NCBI RefSeq assembly: GCF_021365465.1 | Contig: NZ_CP089932.1 | Coordinates: 3,472,001 to 3,536,000, forward strand | DNA length: 64,000 nt | Reading direction: 5' to 3' | DNA from: Erwinia tracheiphila | GTDB taxonomy: Bacteria > Pseudomonadota > Gammaproteobacteria > Enterobacterales > Enterobacteriaceae | Shown: piece after piece, positions 28,071 through 38,567 of the stretch | Layout: every line of letters begins with the position of its first letter | How positions within the stretch are numbered: the first letter of the stretch is position 1 | Made by a program: the position numbers and the translations under genes | Notes under the pieces: generated by a model | Databases searched by the model: none | Seen by the model: only the letters and a program-made list of their open reading frames with translations | Told to the model about the DNA's origin: nothing

Positions 28071-29497
28071 TACCGCCCCCCTGAAATATCACGGGTGCCC
28101 CAGTGCGGAAAGTGGCGACGAACCAGCGCATTAAATTCAAGCTCAAACTCGCTGTAATCGCCAGACGTTTGAACTGCGTCATGCTGCGGCTCACGGATCA
28201 TCCCGGCACCGACTGTCACATTGGTCAGACGATCAATAAAGATCAGGCCGCCTGTCACCGGATTTTGCTGGTAACGATCCAACACCATGGGTTCATCAAA
28301 AATGACATCCAACAGGCCGATACCATTCAGCGGCAGATTTTCCGCGCTGTGCTGCGTCAGGCTATTGATCTCTACCTGATACTGAATTTTTTCCACTCTG
28401 CCACGGGTTTTCTTACCGGCAATTTTAATATCAAGGCTCTGTCCGGGTAGCAGCGGCTGCTCGGACATCCATACGACATCCACACTGGCAGCCTGCACCG
28501 GTTTCAGTTCGGCATCACTTTCCACCAGCAGATCGCCACGGCTGATATCAATTTCATCGTTCAGTACCAGGGTAATGGCTTCCTCCGCCTGCGCTTGCTG
28601 CAAATCACCGTCGAAAGTCACAATACGGGCAATGGTGGATTCCACGCCGGAGGGTAACACTTTTACCCGTTGTCCAACCTGAGCCACGCCGGACGCCAGC
28701 GTACCGGCATAGCCGCGAAAATCCAGATCGGGACGATTGACATATTGCACCGGGAAACGCATTGGCTGTTGCTCCACCGCGCGTCTAATCTCCACCGTTT
28801 CCAGCACGTCAAGAAGTGTCGGGCCGTTATACCAGCCCATCGCCTCACTCTCGCTGGCAACGTTTTCCCCTTCAAGCGCCGAAAGCGGCACAAAACGAAT
28901 ATCAAGATCCTCTGGCAGCTGGCTGGCAAAATCCAGATAGTCCTGCCTGATCTGCTCAAAGCGCGCTTCGCTGTAATCGACCAGATCCATTTTGTTAACC
29001 GCCACGATCAGATGTTTAATGCCTAACAAGGTGGAGATAAAGCTGTGGCGACGGGTTTGATCCAGCACGCCTTTACGCGCATCAATCAGCAGAATAGCGA
29101 GATCGCAAGTGGATGCGCCTGTTGCCATATTGCGGGTATACTGCTCATGCCCGGGCGTGTCAGCAATGATAAACTTACGCTTTTCTGTAGAGAAATAGCG
29201 GTAGGCGACGTCAATGGTAATACCCTGCTCGCGTTCCGCCTGCAGACCATCCACCAGCAGCGCCAGATCCAACTTTTCCCCCTGGGTACCGTGGCGCTTA
29301 CTGTCACTGTGCAGCGAGGAAAGCTGATCCTCATAAATTTGCCGCGTATCGTGTAAAAGCCGCCCTATCAGGGTACTTTTACCGTCGTCGACGCTGCCGC
29401 AGGTGAGAAATCGCAACAGACTTTTGTGCTGCTGCGCATGAAGCCAGGCTTCCACACCACCCTGATCGGCAATTTGTTGTGCAATAACATTATTCAT
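28070..29497 (-). CDS. cysN: sulfate adenylyltransferase subunit 1 (GTPase)
   Basis: The 475-residue EF-Tu-like GTPase drives APS formation by CysD. The G motifs are in order: [14 protein letters not shown] (P-loop), [17 protein letters not shown] (G3) and [10 protein letters not shown] (G4), followed by two beta-barrel domains. It lies 9 bp after cysD and overlaps cysC by one base, so the three are co-translated. Expression is expected to be under CysB, but I cannot place a CysB site from sequence. Confidence 0.96.
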   Translation of the reverse strand: MNNVIAQQIADQGGVEAWLHAQQHKSLLRFLTCGSVDDGKSTLIGRLLHDTRQIYEDQLSSLHSDSKRHGTQGEKLDLALLVDGLQAEREQGITIDVAYRYFSTEKRKFIIADTPGHEQYTRNMATGASTCDLAILLIDARKGVLDQTRRHSFISTLLGIKHLIVAVNKMDLVDYSEARFEQIRQDYLDFASQLPEDLDIRFVPLSALEGENVASESEAMGWYNGPTLLDVLETVEIRRAVEQQPMRFPVQYVNRPDLDFRGYAGTLASGVAQVGQRVKVLPSGVESTIARIVTFDGDLQQAQAEEAITLVLNDEIDISRGDLLVESDAELKPVQAASVDVVWMSEQPLLPGQSLDIKIAGKKTRGRVEKIQYQVEINSLTQHSAENLPLNGIGLLDVIFDEPMVLDRYQQNPVTGGLIFIDRLTNVTVGAGMIREPQHDAVQTSGDYSEFELEFNALVRRHFPHWGTRDISGGR

Positions 29498-29506
29498 GTT
29501 GGCTCC

Positions 29507-30415
29507 TCAGAAATAGCCCTGGCGTTTTTTCAGCTCCATCGAACCGGACTGATCGCGGTCAATCACCCGACCCTGACGTTCGCTGGTGGTGGAAACCAGC
29601 ATTTCTTCAATGATTTCAGGCAGCGTCTGCGCCTGAGATTCAACAGCCCCAGTCAGCGGCCAGCAGCCCAGAGTACGAAAACGAACCATGCGCTGTTGAA
29701 TTGCTTCACCGGGCTGCAAATCAATCCGATCATCGTCGATCATCATCAACATGTCATCGCGCTCCAGAACCGGGCGGCTGGCTGCCAGGTAGAGCGGGAC
29801 AATCTCAATATTTTCCAGGAAGATGTACTGCCAGATATCCAGTTCAGTCCAGTTGGAAAGTGGGAACACGCGAATGCTCTCACCTTTATTAATCTGCCCG
29901 TTATAGTTATGCCACAGTTCAGGGCGCTGGTTTTTCGGGTCCCAGCGATGAAAACAGTCGCGGAAGGAATAGATTCGCTCTTTGGCACGGGATTTTTCTT
30001 CATCGCGTCGCGCGCCGCCAAAAGCGGCATCAAAACCGTATTTGCTCAACGCCTGCTTCAGCCCTTCGGTCTTCATAATATCCGTGTGTTTGGCGCTGCC
30101 GTGAACAAAGGGATTGATTCCCATCGCCACACCTTCAGGATTGCGATGCACCAGCAGTTCCGCACCGATCTGCTTAACCGTGCGGTCACGAAATGCGTAC
30201 ATTTCTTTGAATTTCCAGCCGGTATCAACATGTAATAGCGGAAACGGCAGCGTGCCCGGATAGAATGCCTTACGCGCCAGATGCAGCATCACTGAAGAAT
30301 CCTTCCCGATGGAATACATCATCACCGGGTTACTGAATTCTGCTGCCACTTCACGGATGATATGGATACTTTCCGCTTCCAGTTGACGCAGATGGGTAAG
30401 CCGTTTTTGATCCAT
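29507..30415 (-). CDS. cysD: sulfate adenylyltransferase subunit 2
   Basis: The 302-residue subunit forms APS from ATP and sulfate as a heterodimer with CysN. It belongs to the ATP-pyrophosphatase fold family, with the PP-loop [18 protein letters not shown] and the later [17 protein letters not shown] segment. It sits between cysG (9 bp upstream) and cysN (9 bp downstream). Length equals the E. coli protein. Confidence 0.96.
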   Translation of the reverse strand: MDQKRLTHLRQLEAESIHIIREVAAEFSNPVMMYSIGKDSSVMLHLARKAFYPGTLPFPLLHVDTGWKFKEMYAFRDRTVKQIGAELLVHRNPEGVAMGINPFVHGSAKHTDIMKTEGLKQALSKYGFDAAFGGARRDEEKSRAKERIYSFRDCFHRWDPKNQRPELWHNYNGQINKGESIRVFPLSNWTELDIWQYIFLENIEIVPLYLAASRPVLERDDMLMMIDDDRIDLQPGEAIQQRMVRFRTLGCWPLTGAVESQAQTLPEIIEEMLVSTTSERQGRVIDRDQSGSMELKKRQGYF

Positions 30416-30424
30416 ACTCTTTCC

Positions 30425-31840
30425 TCAAGCCAGATTGACAACGGCGGAGTCACGACCCGCCTGCTGTACTGAATGTTGAAACCACGCAAGATGCGGGTGC
30501 AGATTAACCACTTCGCCAATAACAATAAGTGCTGGCGTTGGGGCACCCCGGGCCAGTTCATCAAGGTCGGCAAGGATACCGGTCAGCACCTGCTGGTCCT
30601 GGAGCGTTCCCCGTCCGATAACAGCGACCGGCGTTTGGGCATCACGGCCATGTGCAATCAGCCTGGCAGAGATTTCTGCGGCTTTCACCGTGCCCATATA
30701 AATAGCCAGCGTTTGTCGCGCTCTCGCCAGTGATGGCCAGTCCACTTCTTCACCATCCGCGCGACAATGTCCGGTGATAAACAGCACGCTTTGTGCATGA
30801 TCGCGGTGGGTTAAGGGGATACCCGCATACGCCGTCACGCCCGCCGCCGCCGTTACGCCAGGCACCACCTGAAAGGGGATACCTGCCTCAACAGCGACCT
30901 GTAGCTCTTCACCGCCACGCCCGAAGATAAAGGGGTCGCCCCCTTTCAGGCGCACTACCCGTTTGCCTTTCTTCGCCAGATCCACCAGCAATCGATTGGT
31001 TTCTTCCTGTGGCACACTGTGGGTATTGGCGCGTTTACCCACGCAAATGCGATCGGCGTCGCGACGAACCAAATCCAGTACCTCATCGCTAACCAGATGA
31101 TCGTAAAGCACTACGTCTGCCAGCTGCATAACCTGCAGGCCACGCAGCGTCAATAATCCGGCATTACCGGGGCCAGCCCCCACCAGAATGATCTCGCCCT
31201 CAGTGGCATCGGGATTATCCAGCTGTCGATCCAGCGTCTGTTTTGCGCCAGCCAGATTGCCAGAGGCAATCTGGCTGGCAAACAGCCCATTAAACGCGCT
31301 TTCCCAAAAGCGACGACGCTGGGGCATCTTGCTAAAGCGCTGCTTGACCTTGTCGCGCCACTGCCCGGCGATTTCTGCCATCTGGCCAAGATTGCCGGGC
31401 AGCAGTGCCTCCAGCTTTTCGCGTAGTAAACGTGCCAGCACCGGTGCCGTACCGCTGGAAGAGATCGCCACCACCAGCGGGGACCGGTCGACAATAGAAG
31501 GGAAGATAAAAGAACATTTAGGCTGATCGTCCACCACGTTGGCTAACAGGCGTCGTTCACCAGCATCGTGATAAACGCGGCTGTTTAGCACATTATTGTC
31601 TGTGGCAGCAATCACCATCCAAACCTGGTCCAGCTGGCTGCTGTGATACTCTTTAGCCAGCCATTCAACGGCCCCACAATCGTGCAGTGCGGTCAGCTCG
31701 GCACCCAACTCACGCGCGACGATTTGCGCTCTAGCGCCCGCACGACGCAACAATTCAATTTTGCGCGCAGCTACTTCGCCACCGCCCACAATCAGCACCG
31801 GTTTATCACGGATGTCGGCAAAAATCGGGAGATAATCCAC
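30425..31840 (-). CDS. cysG: siroheme synthase CysG
   Basis: The 471-residue trifunctional enzyme makes siroheme from uroporphyrinogen III. The N-terminal dehydrogenase/ferrochelatase domain has the NAD site [16 protein letters not shown] and the catalytic-loop [20 protein letters not shown]. The C-terminal methyltransferase domain has [32 protein letters not shown] and the PGVTAAAG motif. Length is slightly above E. coli CysG (457). It lies 9 bp before cysD, so the cofactor for sulfite reductase is made with the sulfate-activation enzymes. In E. coli cysG is instead linked to nirBDC. Confidence 0.95.
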   Translation of the reverse strand: MDYLPIFADIRDKPVLIVGGGEVAARKIELLRRAGARAQIVARELGAELTALHDCGAVEWLAKEYHSSQLDQVWMVIAATDNNVLNSRVYHDAGERRLLANVVDDQPKCSFIFPSIVDRSPLVVAISSSGTAPVLARLLREKLEALLPGNLGQMAEIAGQWRDKVKQRFSKMPQRRRFWESAFNGLFASQIASGNLAGAKQTLDRQLDNPDATEGEIILVGAGPGNAGLLTLRGLQVMQLADVVLYDHLVSDEVLDLVRRDADRICVGKRANTHSVPQEETNRLLVDLAKKGKRVVRLKGGDPFIFGRGGEELQVAVEAGIPFQVVPGVTAAAGVTAYAGIPLTHRDHAQSVLFITGHCRADGEEVDWPSLARARQTLAIYMGTVKAAEISARLIAHGRDAQTPVAVIGRGTLQDQQVLTGILADLDELARGAPTPALIVIGEVVNLHPHLAWFQHSVQQAGRDSAVVNLA

Positions 31841-32165
31841 GTCAGCCCTGTCTTTTATAACAAAAAGTTCACGAGACTATACGGCTCTGGCAGAAGGCTT
31901 ATGAAATTACTAATTGGAATGAGTAGTTACCGAATGGAATAACAATTTGTCTAAGCTAAGAAAAAAAAGTGCTTAACGCAGGGTATTCAAGCCATTATGG
32001 ATTTAATGAAATTTTTCAGCCGTCGTTGTGCTTTACAGACCGGAGAAAAATATGTCCAGACATTCGCTTAAAGCGGTTGGGAGTGTCGGATAAGCCGGTC
32101 GTTTGCTGTTACCATCTTTTAATACGTCAGTCATTTTCTCTCATCACTGTTTCGGAGCCACCCAC

Positions 32166-32408
32166 ATGTACATTGTTAGCCTGAGCTATACCCGTCCCAT
32201 GGCAGAAGTTGAAGCCTTGCTGGATGCGCATCACAACTGGCTGGACCACTATTTTTCTAACGGAATATTCCTCGCGGCAGGCCGGAAAGATCCGCATACC
32301 GGCGGGGTGATTATTACCTGCGATATTGACCGCGATCGGCTCGATGCCATCCTCACTGAAAATGCTTTTACGGCGGTGGCAAGCTATGAAGTGACTAAAC
32401 CCGCGTGA
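32166..32408 (+). CDS. YciI-family protein
   Basis: The 80-residue protein has the YCII ferredoxin-like fold: MYIVSLSYTRPMAEVEALLDAH, the conserved His-Asp-type positions in HHNWLDHYFSNGIFLAAGRK, and GGVIITCDIDRDRLDAIL. The start at 32166 is preceded by GGAG at a good distance; an upstream in-frame ATG would add 21 unrelated residues. The family's reaction is not settled. It stands alone between the cysG and cysH ends, divergent from cysG. Confidence 0.82.
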   Translation: MYIVSLSYTRPMAEVEALLDAHHNWLDHYFSNGIFLAAGRKDPHTGGVIITCDIDRDRLDAILTENAFTAVASYEVTKPA

Positions 32409-32843
32409 GCGAAGAATTTGCCGGACTGATAGGGCGTTGAAGGCCATCTGCATACGGTATAATGCTGCTGTTTTACCAGGCCGCACGCTCGCATCAAATC
32501 CGTGGAAATAACGTTGCAGCGGATAATCTAAATACCCTTGTCAGCATAATAGTCAGCCCGCATTTTTGCGGGCTGACATCTTCAGAGGGCAACGAGTGGG
32601 CATTGACAGAAATAAATACGTTTACTTATTTCCCTGAAGTGACTGGACTAACGCTCTCTTTGCAAACGTTTAACGTCATTTTTTAGAAGGCATAACCGGA
32701 AAGAAGCAGGGTTCAGCATCTGCTTTTTGTGCCACGACGAGTGCAGTGATCATAGCAGTCCGCCAAATAGTAAGCGATCCCTTACAACCGATACCAGAAC
32801 GGCCGGTATGCAGCAAAATCGGCAACTTTATGCAGTACGGCCT
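32409..32843. other. intergenic region between yciI-like gene and cysH, with hairpin
   Basis: No gene is recognised in these 435 bp. A strong 10-bp hairpin, GTCAGCCCGC (32552-32561) with GCGGGCTGAC (32568-32577), encloses the loop ATTTTT; without a T-tail it may be a weak terminator. A smaller hairpin AAGCAG/CTGCTT followed by TTT lies at 32704-32728. The convergent genes on both sides suit a terminator region. Confidence 0.45.
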
Positions 32844-33575
32844 TTACTCATGTAGCCCGCATTCACGTTTTAAACCAAAAAAGCGCGTTTCCTCCTCCGC
32901 CATACCGGGTTCCCATTTGCGCGTGGTGTGCTTATCTCCCACCGACAGATACCCCTGGTCCCACAGCGGATGGTAATCCAGACCATTATCCTTAAGATAC
33001 TGGTAAACTTGCTTATTATCCCAGTCGATAATCGGCAGTACCTTGAACACTTCGCGCTGGATAGCCAGCACCGAAAGATTTGCCCGACTGTCGGACTGCT
33101 CGCGGCGCAGACCGGCAAACCAAGTCTGCGCGTTCAGCGTTTTCATCGCGCGGTTCATGGGTTCAACTTTATTGATCTGGTTATAGCGCTCGATCCCTTC
33201 CACGCCCTGCTCCCACAGTTTCCCGTAACGTGCCTCCTGCCAGGCTGCACTCTGCTCGGCGCGAAATACCCGCAGGTTGAGCTTCAGCTGTTCAGCCAGC
33301 CGGTCAATAAACTGATAAGTTTCCGGGAAAAGGTAGCCGGTATCAGTGAGGATCACCGGAATACCGGGCGTTACCCGGCTGACCAGATGCAGACTGACCG
33401 CAGCCTGAACCCCAAAGCTGGAAGAAAGCACCGCTTCTCCGGGCAAATTTTCCAGCGCCCAGATAACCCGCCCGGTCGCCGATAGCGTATCCAGATGGTT
33501 GTTTATTTCCGCCAGCGCCATTACGCGTTCAACTTTGGGCAGCGCGTTCAGTTCAGAGAGATCGAGTACAGCCAT
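32844..33575 (-). CDS. cysH: phosphoadenylylsulfate (PAPS) reductase
   Basis: The 243-residue enzyme reduces PAPS to sulfite with thioredoxin. It has the PP-loop-like [18 protein letters not shown], the [17 protein letters not shown] segment, [12 protein letters not shown] and the C-terminal catalytic cysteine in KRECGLHE. No FeS cysteine pairs are seen, so it is the PAPS (not APS) type, consistent with cysC in the window. It is the last gene of cysJ-cysI-cysH, 12 bp after cysI. Confidence 0.96.
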   Translation of the reverse strand: MAVLDLSELNALPKVERVMALAEINNHLDTLSATGRVIWALENLPGEAVLSSSFGVQAAVSLHLVSRVTPGIPVILTDTGYLFPETYQFIDRLAEQLKLNLRVFRAEQSAAWQEARYGKLWEQGVEGIERYNQINKVEPMNRAMKTLNAQTWFAGLRREQSDSRANLSVLAIQREVFKVLPIIDWDNKQVYQYLKDNGLDYHPLWDQGYLSVGDKHTTRKWEPGMAEEETRFFGLKRECGLHE

Positions 33576-33587
33576 ATCACGCCTCCG

Positions 33588-35303
33588 TTATTGCCAGAAA
33601 TCACGGGCAGGATCGACAACCGCTTTGACAATACCCACGCGCACGGCGAAGTCGCCAAAACCTTCCCCGACCTCGCGTTCTGCTGACCAGCGCCCCACCA
33701 GTTGATCAAGGGTAGACAAAATTTCCTCTTCGCTAATGTTTTCGCGGTACATACGCGGAATACGGGTGCCGATACGGTTGCCGCCAAGATGCAGGTTATA
33801 GCGCCCCGGTGCCTTGCCCACCAGACCAATTTCGGCCAGCAGCGCACGGCCACACCCATTCGGACATCCGGTCACGCGCAGCACAATATGCTCATCGCCA
33901 ACGCCATGAGCGCTCATGATGCTTTCCACCCTGGTCACAAATTCCGGCAGGAAACGCTCGGCTTCCGCCATCGCCAGTGGACAGGTGGGAAAAGAGACGC
34001 AGGCCATTGAGTTTTCACGCTGCGTACTGACCGCTTCCATCAGACCATGATCGCGTGCCAGCTGCTCAATTTGTGCTTTATTAGCCGCACTCACGCCAGC
34101 CACAATCAAATTCTGATTCGCCGTCAGACGGAAATCGCCGGTATGCACCCGGGCAATTTCCGCCACGCCGCTTTTTAACGGACGCCCCGGATAGTCGAGC
34201 AGGCGGCCATTTTCAATAAACAGCGTCAGATGCCACTGATTATCAATCCCCTTGACCCAGCCAAAATGATCGCCACGTGTGGTGAATTCGTAAGGACGAA
34301 CAGGTTCAAAGGTGAGTCCCGCACGGCGCTCCACTTCTGCTTTAAAGGTTTCAACGCCCACGCGTTCCAGCGTGTACTTTGTTTTAGCATTTTTACGGTC
34401 GGTACGATTGCCCCAGTCGCGCTGGGTGGTCACTACCGCTTCGGCCACCGCCAGCGTTTTGTCCAGCGGCAGATAGCCAAACTCGCTGGCGGTACGGGCA
34501 TAGGTCGCCTTATTACCATGATCGATCGATAAACCACCACCGACCAGCAGATTAAAGCCGATCAGCTTGCCTTCTTCGGCAATAGCAATAAAATTCAGGT
34601 CGTTGGCGTGCAGATCCACATCATTGTGTGGGGGCACCACCACGGTCGTTTTAAATTTACGTGGCAGATAGGTTTCGCCGAGGATCGGTTCGTTATCAGT
34701 GGTGGCCACTTTTTCACGATCCAGCCAGATCTCAGCATAGGCGCGGGTTTGCGGCAGCAGGTGCTCAGAGATCTTCTTTGCCCACTCGTAAGCTTCCTGA
34801 TGCAGTTCAGACTCCAGCGGATTTGAGGTGCACAGGACGTTACGGTTTACGTCATTTGCCGTCGCCAGTGCATCCAGTCCAACTTCGTTCAGCATCTGAT
34901 GTGCGGGTTTAACGTTGCCTTTAAGAATGCCGTGAAACTGAAAGGTCTGACGGTTAGTCAGGCGAATGCTGCCGTAAAGGGTGTTTTCCTCAGCAAATTT
35001 ATCAATGGTCAGCCATTGGGTTGGTGTGATGATGCCACCTGGCAGGCGGCAACGCAGCATCATCGCATGGCGCGGCTCCAGCTTCTGTTCAGCACGTTCA
35101 GCACGAATGTCGCGGTCATCCTGCTGATACATACCGTGAAAACGGATGAGCAGAAAATTGTCACCGCTAAAGCCCCCGGTCAGACCATCCTGCAAATCAT
35201 CGGTCAGGGTACCACGCAGGTAATTGCTCTGTTTTTTCAGGCGCTCGGCATCGGTCAGTTTGCCTTCAACCACCAGCGGCCCCGGATGTTTTTCATTGTT
35301 CAT
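33588..35303 (-). CDS. cysI: sulfite reductase hemoprotein beta-component
   Basis: The 571-residue subunit reduces sulfite to sulfide at a siroheme-[4Fe-4S] centre. The four cluster cysteines lie in [17 protein letters not shown] and in [17 protein letters not shown]. The siroheme-binding Arg/Lys segments ([12 protein letters not shown] and similar) are present. It shares one base with the cysJ stop (TAATG-type overlap) and is 12 bp from cysH. Siroheme would come from the nearby CysG. Confidence 0.96.
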   Translation of the reverse strand: MNNEKHPGPLVVEGKLTDAERLKKQSNYLRGTLTDDLQDGLTGGFSGDNFLLIRFHGMYQQDDRDIRAERAEQKLEPRHAMMLRCRLPGGIITPTQWLTIDKFAEENTLYGSIRLTNRQTFQFHGILKGNVKPAHQMLNEVGLDALATANDVNRNVLCTSNPLESELHQEAYEWAKKISEHLLPQTRAYAEIWLDREKVATTDNEPILGETYLPRKFKTTVVVPPHNDVDLHANDLNFIAIAEEGKLIGFNLLVGGGLSIDHGNKATYARTASEFGYLPLDKTLAVAEAVVTTQRDWGNRTDRKNAKTKYTLERVGVETFKAEVERRAGLTFEPVRPYEFTTRGDHFGWVKGIDNQWHLTLFIENGRLLDYPGRPLKSGVAEIARVHTGDFRLTANQNLIVAGVSAANKAQIEQLARDHGLMEAVSTQRENSMACVSFPTCPLAMAEAERFLPEFVTRVESIMSAHGVGDEHIVLRVTGCPNGCGRALLAEIGLVGKAPGRYNLHLGGNRIGTRIPRMYRENISEEEILSTLDQLVGRWSAEREVGEGFGDFAVRVGIVKAVVDPARDFWQ

Positions 35304-37096
35304 TAGTAAACGTCTCGCTGATAGCGGCGCTCAATGCGCAGCTCACTTAAAAATTCATCGGCGGTGTCCAGGTCCATCCCACCGTGTTCAGCCACCACCT
35401 CCAGCAATGCCTGTTCCACATCTTTCGCCATGCGGTTCGCGTCGCCACAGACGTAAATATGTGCACCCTGCTCAATCCAGCGCCAGACTTCAGCGCCTCG
35501 TGCACGGATTTTATCCTGCACATAAACTTTATGTTGTTGGTCGCGCGACCATGCCAGATCGATATGCGTCAGCAGGCCATCTTTAACGTAGCGCTGCCAT
35601 TCCACCTGGTAGAGAAAATCTTCGGTGAAGTGCGGATTGCCAAAGAACAGCCAGTTTTTACCTTCCGCGCCATCGTTATCGCGCTGCTGCAGGAAAGCGC
35701 GAAACGGCGCAATACCCGTACCCGGACCAATCATGATGACTGGCGCGCGTGGATCGGCGGGCAGACGAAAATTATCGTTATGCTCAATAAAAATACGCAA
35801 TTCGCCGTCTTCTTCCAGACGGTCAGCGAGAAAACTTGACGCACCGCCTGCGCGCGGGCGGCCATCGATTTCATAACGCACCGCACCAACGGTAATATGC
35901 ACTTCGGTTTCATTTTCAGCCTGCGAAGAAGCAATAGAGTAGAGTCGCGGCGTCAGTGGACGCAGCATCGCAAGCAGCTGTTCGGCCTTTAACACTATGG
36001 GTGCCCGGCGCACCATATCAATGATCGGCACAGACTGAGCGTAATGCTGCAGCTGACTCTTGTCGGATGCCAGTGACAGCAGAGGTTCATGCTGTGACAG
36101 CTGGCCGTACTGTTCAACAATCTGTGGCGTGTTGACCGTCAGCTCGAGGTGTTTTTGCAGCGCCTCAGCCAGCGGTAGCGTCTCACCGTTCAGCGCTACC
36201 GATTCATCGCCCTTGAGTTCGAGCAGAGCCAACAGTTCCTTCACCAGTGCCGGATCATTCTCATACCACACGCCCAGGGCATCACCAGGTTGATAGCGTA
36301 GCCCGGAGTCGCCCAGATCAATCTCAATATGGCGCACGTCTTTATCAGAGTTACGTCCGGTGATTTTCTGGTTCACCGAGAGGCTTGCCGTCAGCGGCGT
36401 CTCTTTATTCCACGGGCTTGAGGAAACATGATTGACCGAACCCGCTGCATTTGCCGCAGCCTGAACTGACGCCGCCGTTGGCACGCGTGATTTCAGAATC
36501 TCAACGATTTGACTGCGCCAGCGCTCCGCCTCCGCAGCATATTCGACATCGGCGTCAGCGCGCGCCAGCAGACGTTCACCGCCTAATTCAGCCAGTCTGT
36601 TGTCGAAATCCTTTCCTGCCTGACAGAAAAACGCATATGACGAGTCCCCCAGACCAAACACGGCAAACGCGGTGTTATCCAGCTTTGGTGCCTTTTTCGA
36701 CATCAGAAATTTATGCAGCGCGACAGCCTCTTCCGGCGGCTCCCCTTCCCCCTGCGTGGAGGTCACGACCACCAACAGCTTTTCCTGAGCAATCTGCTTG
36801 AATTTAAAGTCACCCGAATTAACCAGATTGACATTAAGTTTAACCGCCAGTAAATCATCACGCAGCTGTTCCGCCAGACGGCGGGCATTCCCCGTTTGCG
36901 ACGCCGAAAGTAAGGTGATGCCGGGAATCTCGCTCGGGGCAGGGGCACTGGCGGGCACCTGATTGACCATGCCCCAGAAATAACCTGAAAGCCATGCCAG
37001 TTGTGTCGTCGAAAAATCACCAGTCGCCACCTGCAGGCGGGCGAGTTGTTCCGAACTGAGCGGAAGCAGTGAACCTGGAGGTACCTGAGTCGTCAT
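35303..37096 (-). CDS. cysJ: sulfite reductase flavoprotein alpha-component
   Basis: The 597-residue flavoprotein passes electrons from NADPH via FAD and FMN to CysI. An N-terminal flavodoxin domain ([31 protein letters not shown]) is followed by the FAD domain ([31 protein letters not shown]) and the NADPH part ([34 protein letters not shown]). The ATG at 37094-37096 ([15 protein letters not shown]) is chosen because E. coli CysJ begins there; a longer frame adds 12 unrelated residues. It heads the cysJIH operon. Confidence 0.95.
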   Translation of the reverse strand: MTTQVPPGSLLPLSSEQLARLQVATGDFSTTQLAWLSGYFWGMVNQVPASAPAPSEIPGITLLSASQTGNARRLAEQLRDDLLAVKLNVNLVNSGDFKFKQIAQEKLLVVVTSTQGEGEPPEEAVALHKFLMSKKAPKLDNTAFAVFGLGDSSYAFFCQAGKDFDNRLAELGGERLLARADADVEYAAEAERWRSQIVEILKSRVPTAASVQAAANAAGSVNHVSSSPWNKETPLTASLSVNQKITGRNSDKDVRHIEIDLGDSGLRYQPGDALGVWYENDPALVKELLALLELKGDESVALNGETLPLAEALQKHLELTVNTPQIVEQYGQLSQHEPLLSLASDKSQLQHYAQSVPIIDMVRRAPIVLKAEQLLAMLRPLTPRLYSIASSQAENETEVHITVGAVRYEIDGRPRAGGASSFLADRLEEDGELRIFIEHNDNFRLPADPRAPVIMIGPGTGIAPFRAFLQQRDNDGAEGKNWLFFGNPHFTEDFLYQVEWQRYVKDGLLTHIDLAWSRDQQHKVYVQDKIRARGAEVWRWIEQGAHIYVCGDANRMAKDVEQALLEVVAEHGGMDLDTADEFLSELRIERRYQRDVY

Positions 37097-37401
37097 TGTG
37101 TAACGTGTTCCAGTGAGCAGCGCTGAGGCCACAAAATCAGTGAGATTGCGTAAGGGTAACGACTGGCATAATAACCCTTAAATAAGGATTGGTAATAATA
37201 AATAACCAAAACGACTAAACGGTTTTTCCGCTAACGCTTAATAGCAAAACAGGTTATCTAACTCACTGATTATTAGTGTCTTATCTGTAATGGTATCACA
37301 TTCATCGCCTTTTGAGTCGAAAAGAATGCGAAACGGGTGCGAAAAAAGTGTTTTTCCGTTAGACTTCGCCGGCTTTTCCAGGAAATAACCGAGATTGTTC
37401 T
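37097..37401. promoter_or_regulatory. divergent promoter region of cysJ and queD
   Basis: The 305-bp gap between divergent cysJ and queD must hold both promoters. It is A+T-rich (for example around 37190-37290). The cysJIH promoter is CysB-dependent in relatives, but CysB sites are too degenerate for me to place here. Confidence 0.5.
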
Positions 37402-37764
37402 ATGGCTACCACCCTATTTAAAGATTTTCATTTTGAGGCGGCTCATCACCTGCCTGATGTTCCGGCCGGCCATAAATGCGGTCGCCTTCACGGACACTCC
37501 TTTATGGTGCGTATTGAGATTACCGGTGAGGTGGACGCGCATACCGGCTGGGTGATGGACTTTGCCGAACTGAAAGCAGCGTTCAGGCCCATATACGATC
37601 GCCTCGATCACTACTATTTGAACGATATTCCGGGGCTGTCTAATCCCACCAGTGAAGTGTTGGCAAAATGGATTTGGGAGCAGATGAAACCCTGCCTGCC
37701 GCTGTTAAGCGCGGTGATGATTAAAGAAACCTGCACCGCTGGCTGCGTTTATCGGGGCGGATAA
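37402..37764 (+). CDS. queD: 6-carboxytetrahydropterin synthase QueD
   Basis: The 120-residue zinc enzyme makes 6-carboxy-5,6,7,8-tetrahydropterin from dihydroneopterin triphosphate, an early step to queuosine in tRNA. Zinc ligands are His in FEAAHHLPD and the HGHSF pair; the catalytic Cys is in [19 protein letters not shown] and [11 protein letters not shown] also match. Its partner queE is convergent, just 16 bp beyond the stop. Confidence 0.95.
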   Translation: MATTLFKDFHFEAAHHLPDVPAGHKCGRLHGHSFMVRIEITGEVDAHTGWVMDFAELKAAFRPIYDRLDHYYLNDIPGLSNPTSEVLAKWIWEQMKPCLPLLSAVMIKETCTAGCVYRGG

Positions 37765-37780
37765 CGTTCTGATGGGGTTG

Positions 37781-38452
37781 TCAGGCAATATTAAGATATT
37801 TATGCGTTTGCATTGATAGCCGCCAGTTACGCGCAATACAGGTTTCAATACAAAGCCGGGTTGCCTCATCTTTCTGGCTGATGGGCTGCAACGCCACAAT
37901 GCGACTTTTCTCATCCCGCAACCTTGCCAGCAACTTGTCCAGCGCCTCCACATCGCGTTGACGCGCGACCGGATGCTTTACTTCATCCGCACGAACCAAC
38001 GCCTGAACGAGCACGTCATAGCCTCCGCGCATATTAACTTTGGGTGATACCGTAACCCAGGTTCCAGCGCTGCACTGCACAGTATGGGTACCGCTGGTTT
38101 CAATCTGGCAACTGAAACCGAGCTGCTCAAGATATTCTGTCAGAGGTGTCAGGTCGTAAATGCAGGGTTCACCTCCGGTGATGACCACATGCCGGGCCGC
38201 CCAACCCTGTTGCACCATCATAGCATGCAGAGTCTGCGCATCTGCCGCCCCCCATGCATCCGACTCGACGGTTTTTATCAGAATATCGCCCATGCTGGTT
38301 TCCCGACTGGCCAGTTTATCCCAAGTGTGTTTGGTATCACACCAGCTGCAGCCCACCGGACACCCCTGCAGGCGGATAAAAATTGCCGGGACGCCGGTAT
38401 AAAAGCCCTCGCCCTGCAATGTCTGGAACATCTCATTAATCGGGTACTGCAT
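37781..38452 (-). CDS. queE: 7-carboxy-7-deazaguanine synthase QueE (radical SAM)
   Basis: The 223-residue radical SAM enzyme ring-contracts the QueD product to CDG in the queuosine pathway. The cluster motif is CxxxCxxC in GCPVGCSWCDTKHTW; VITGGEPCIYDL, ETSGTH and TVSPKVNMRGG are the family SAM and substrate segments. The ATG at 38450-38452 (MQYPINEMFQTLQGEG) is chosen, matching E. coli length. It faces queD. Confidence 0.95.
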   Translation of the reverse strand: MQYPINEMFQTLQGEGFYTGVPAIFIRLQGCPVGCSWCDTKHTWDKLASRETSMGDILIKTVESDAWGAADAQTLHAMMVQQGWAARHVVITGGEPCIYDLTPLTEYLEQLGFSCQIETSGTHTVQCSAGTWVTVSPKVNMRGGYDVLVQALVRADEVKHPVARQRDVEALDKLLARLRDEKSRIVALQPISQKDEATRLCIETCIARNWRLSMQTHKYLNIA

Positions 38453-38567
38453 CGTTTTTAACCGCCGGAAGAAAACAGGGCGCAGAGTATGACAGATCGA
38501 CACAGATTAACCAATCTGCTTTAACGGCAGCAGCGCAAATTAGCGGGCCGACCAGCCCGCCTGCTTT

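Noticed and set aside
32462..32686. 74-codon plus-strand frame after the yciI-like gene
   Set aside because: It runs through a strong hairpin and shows no family resemblance or good ribosome-binding site.
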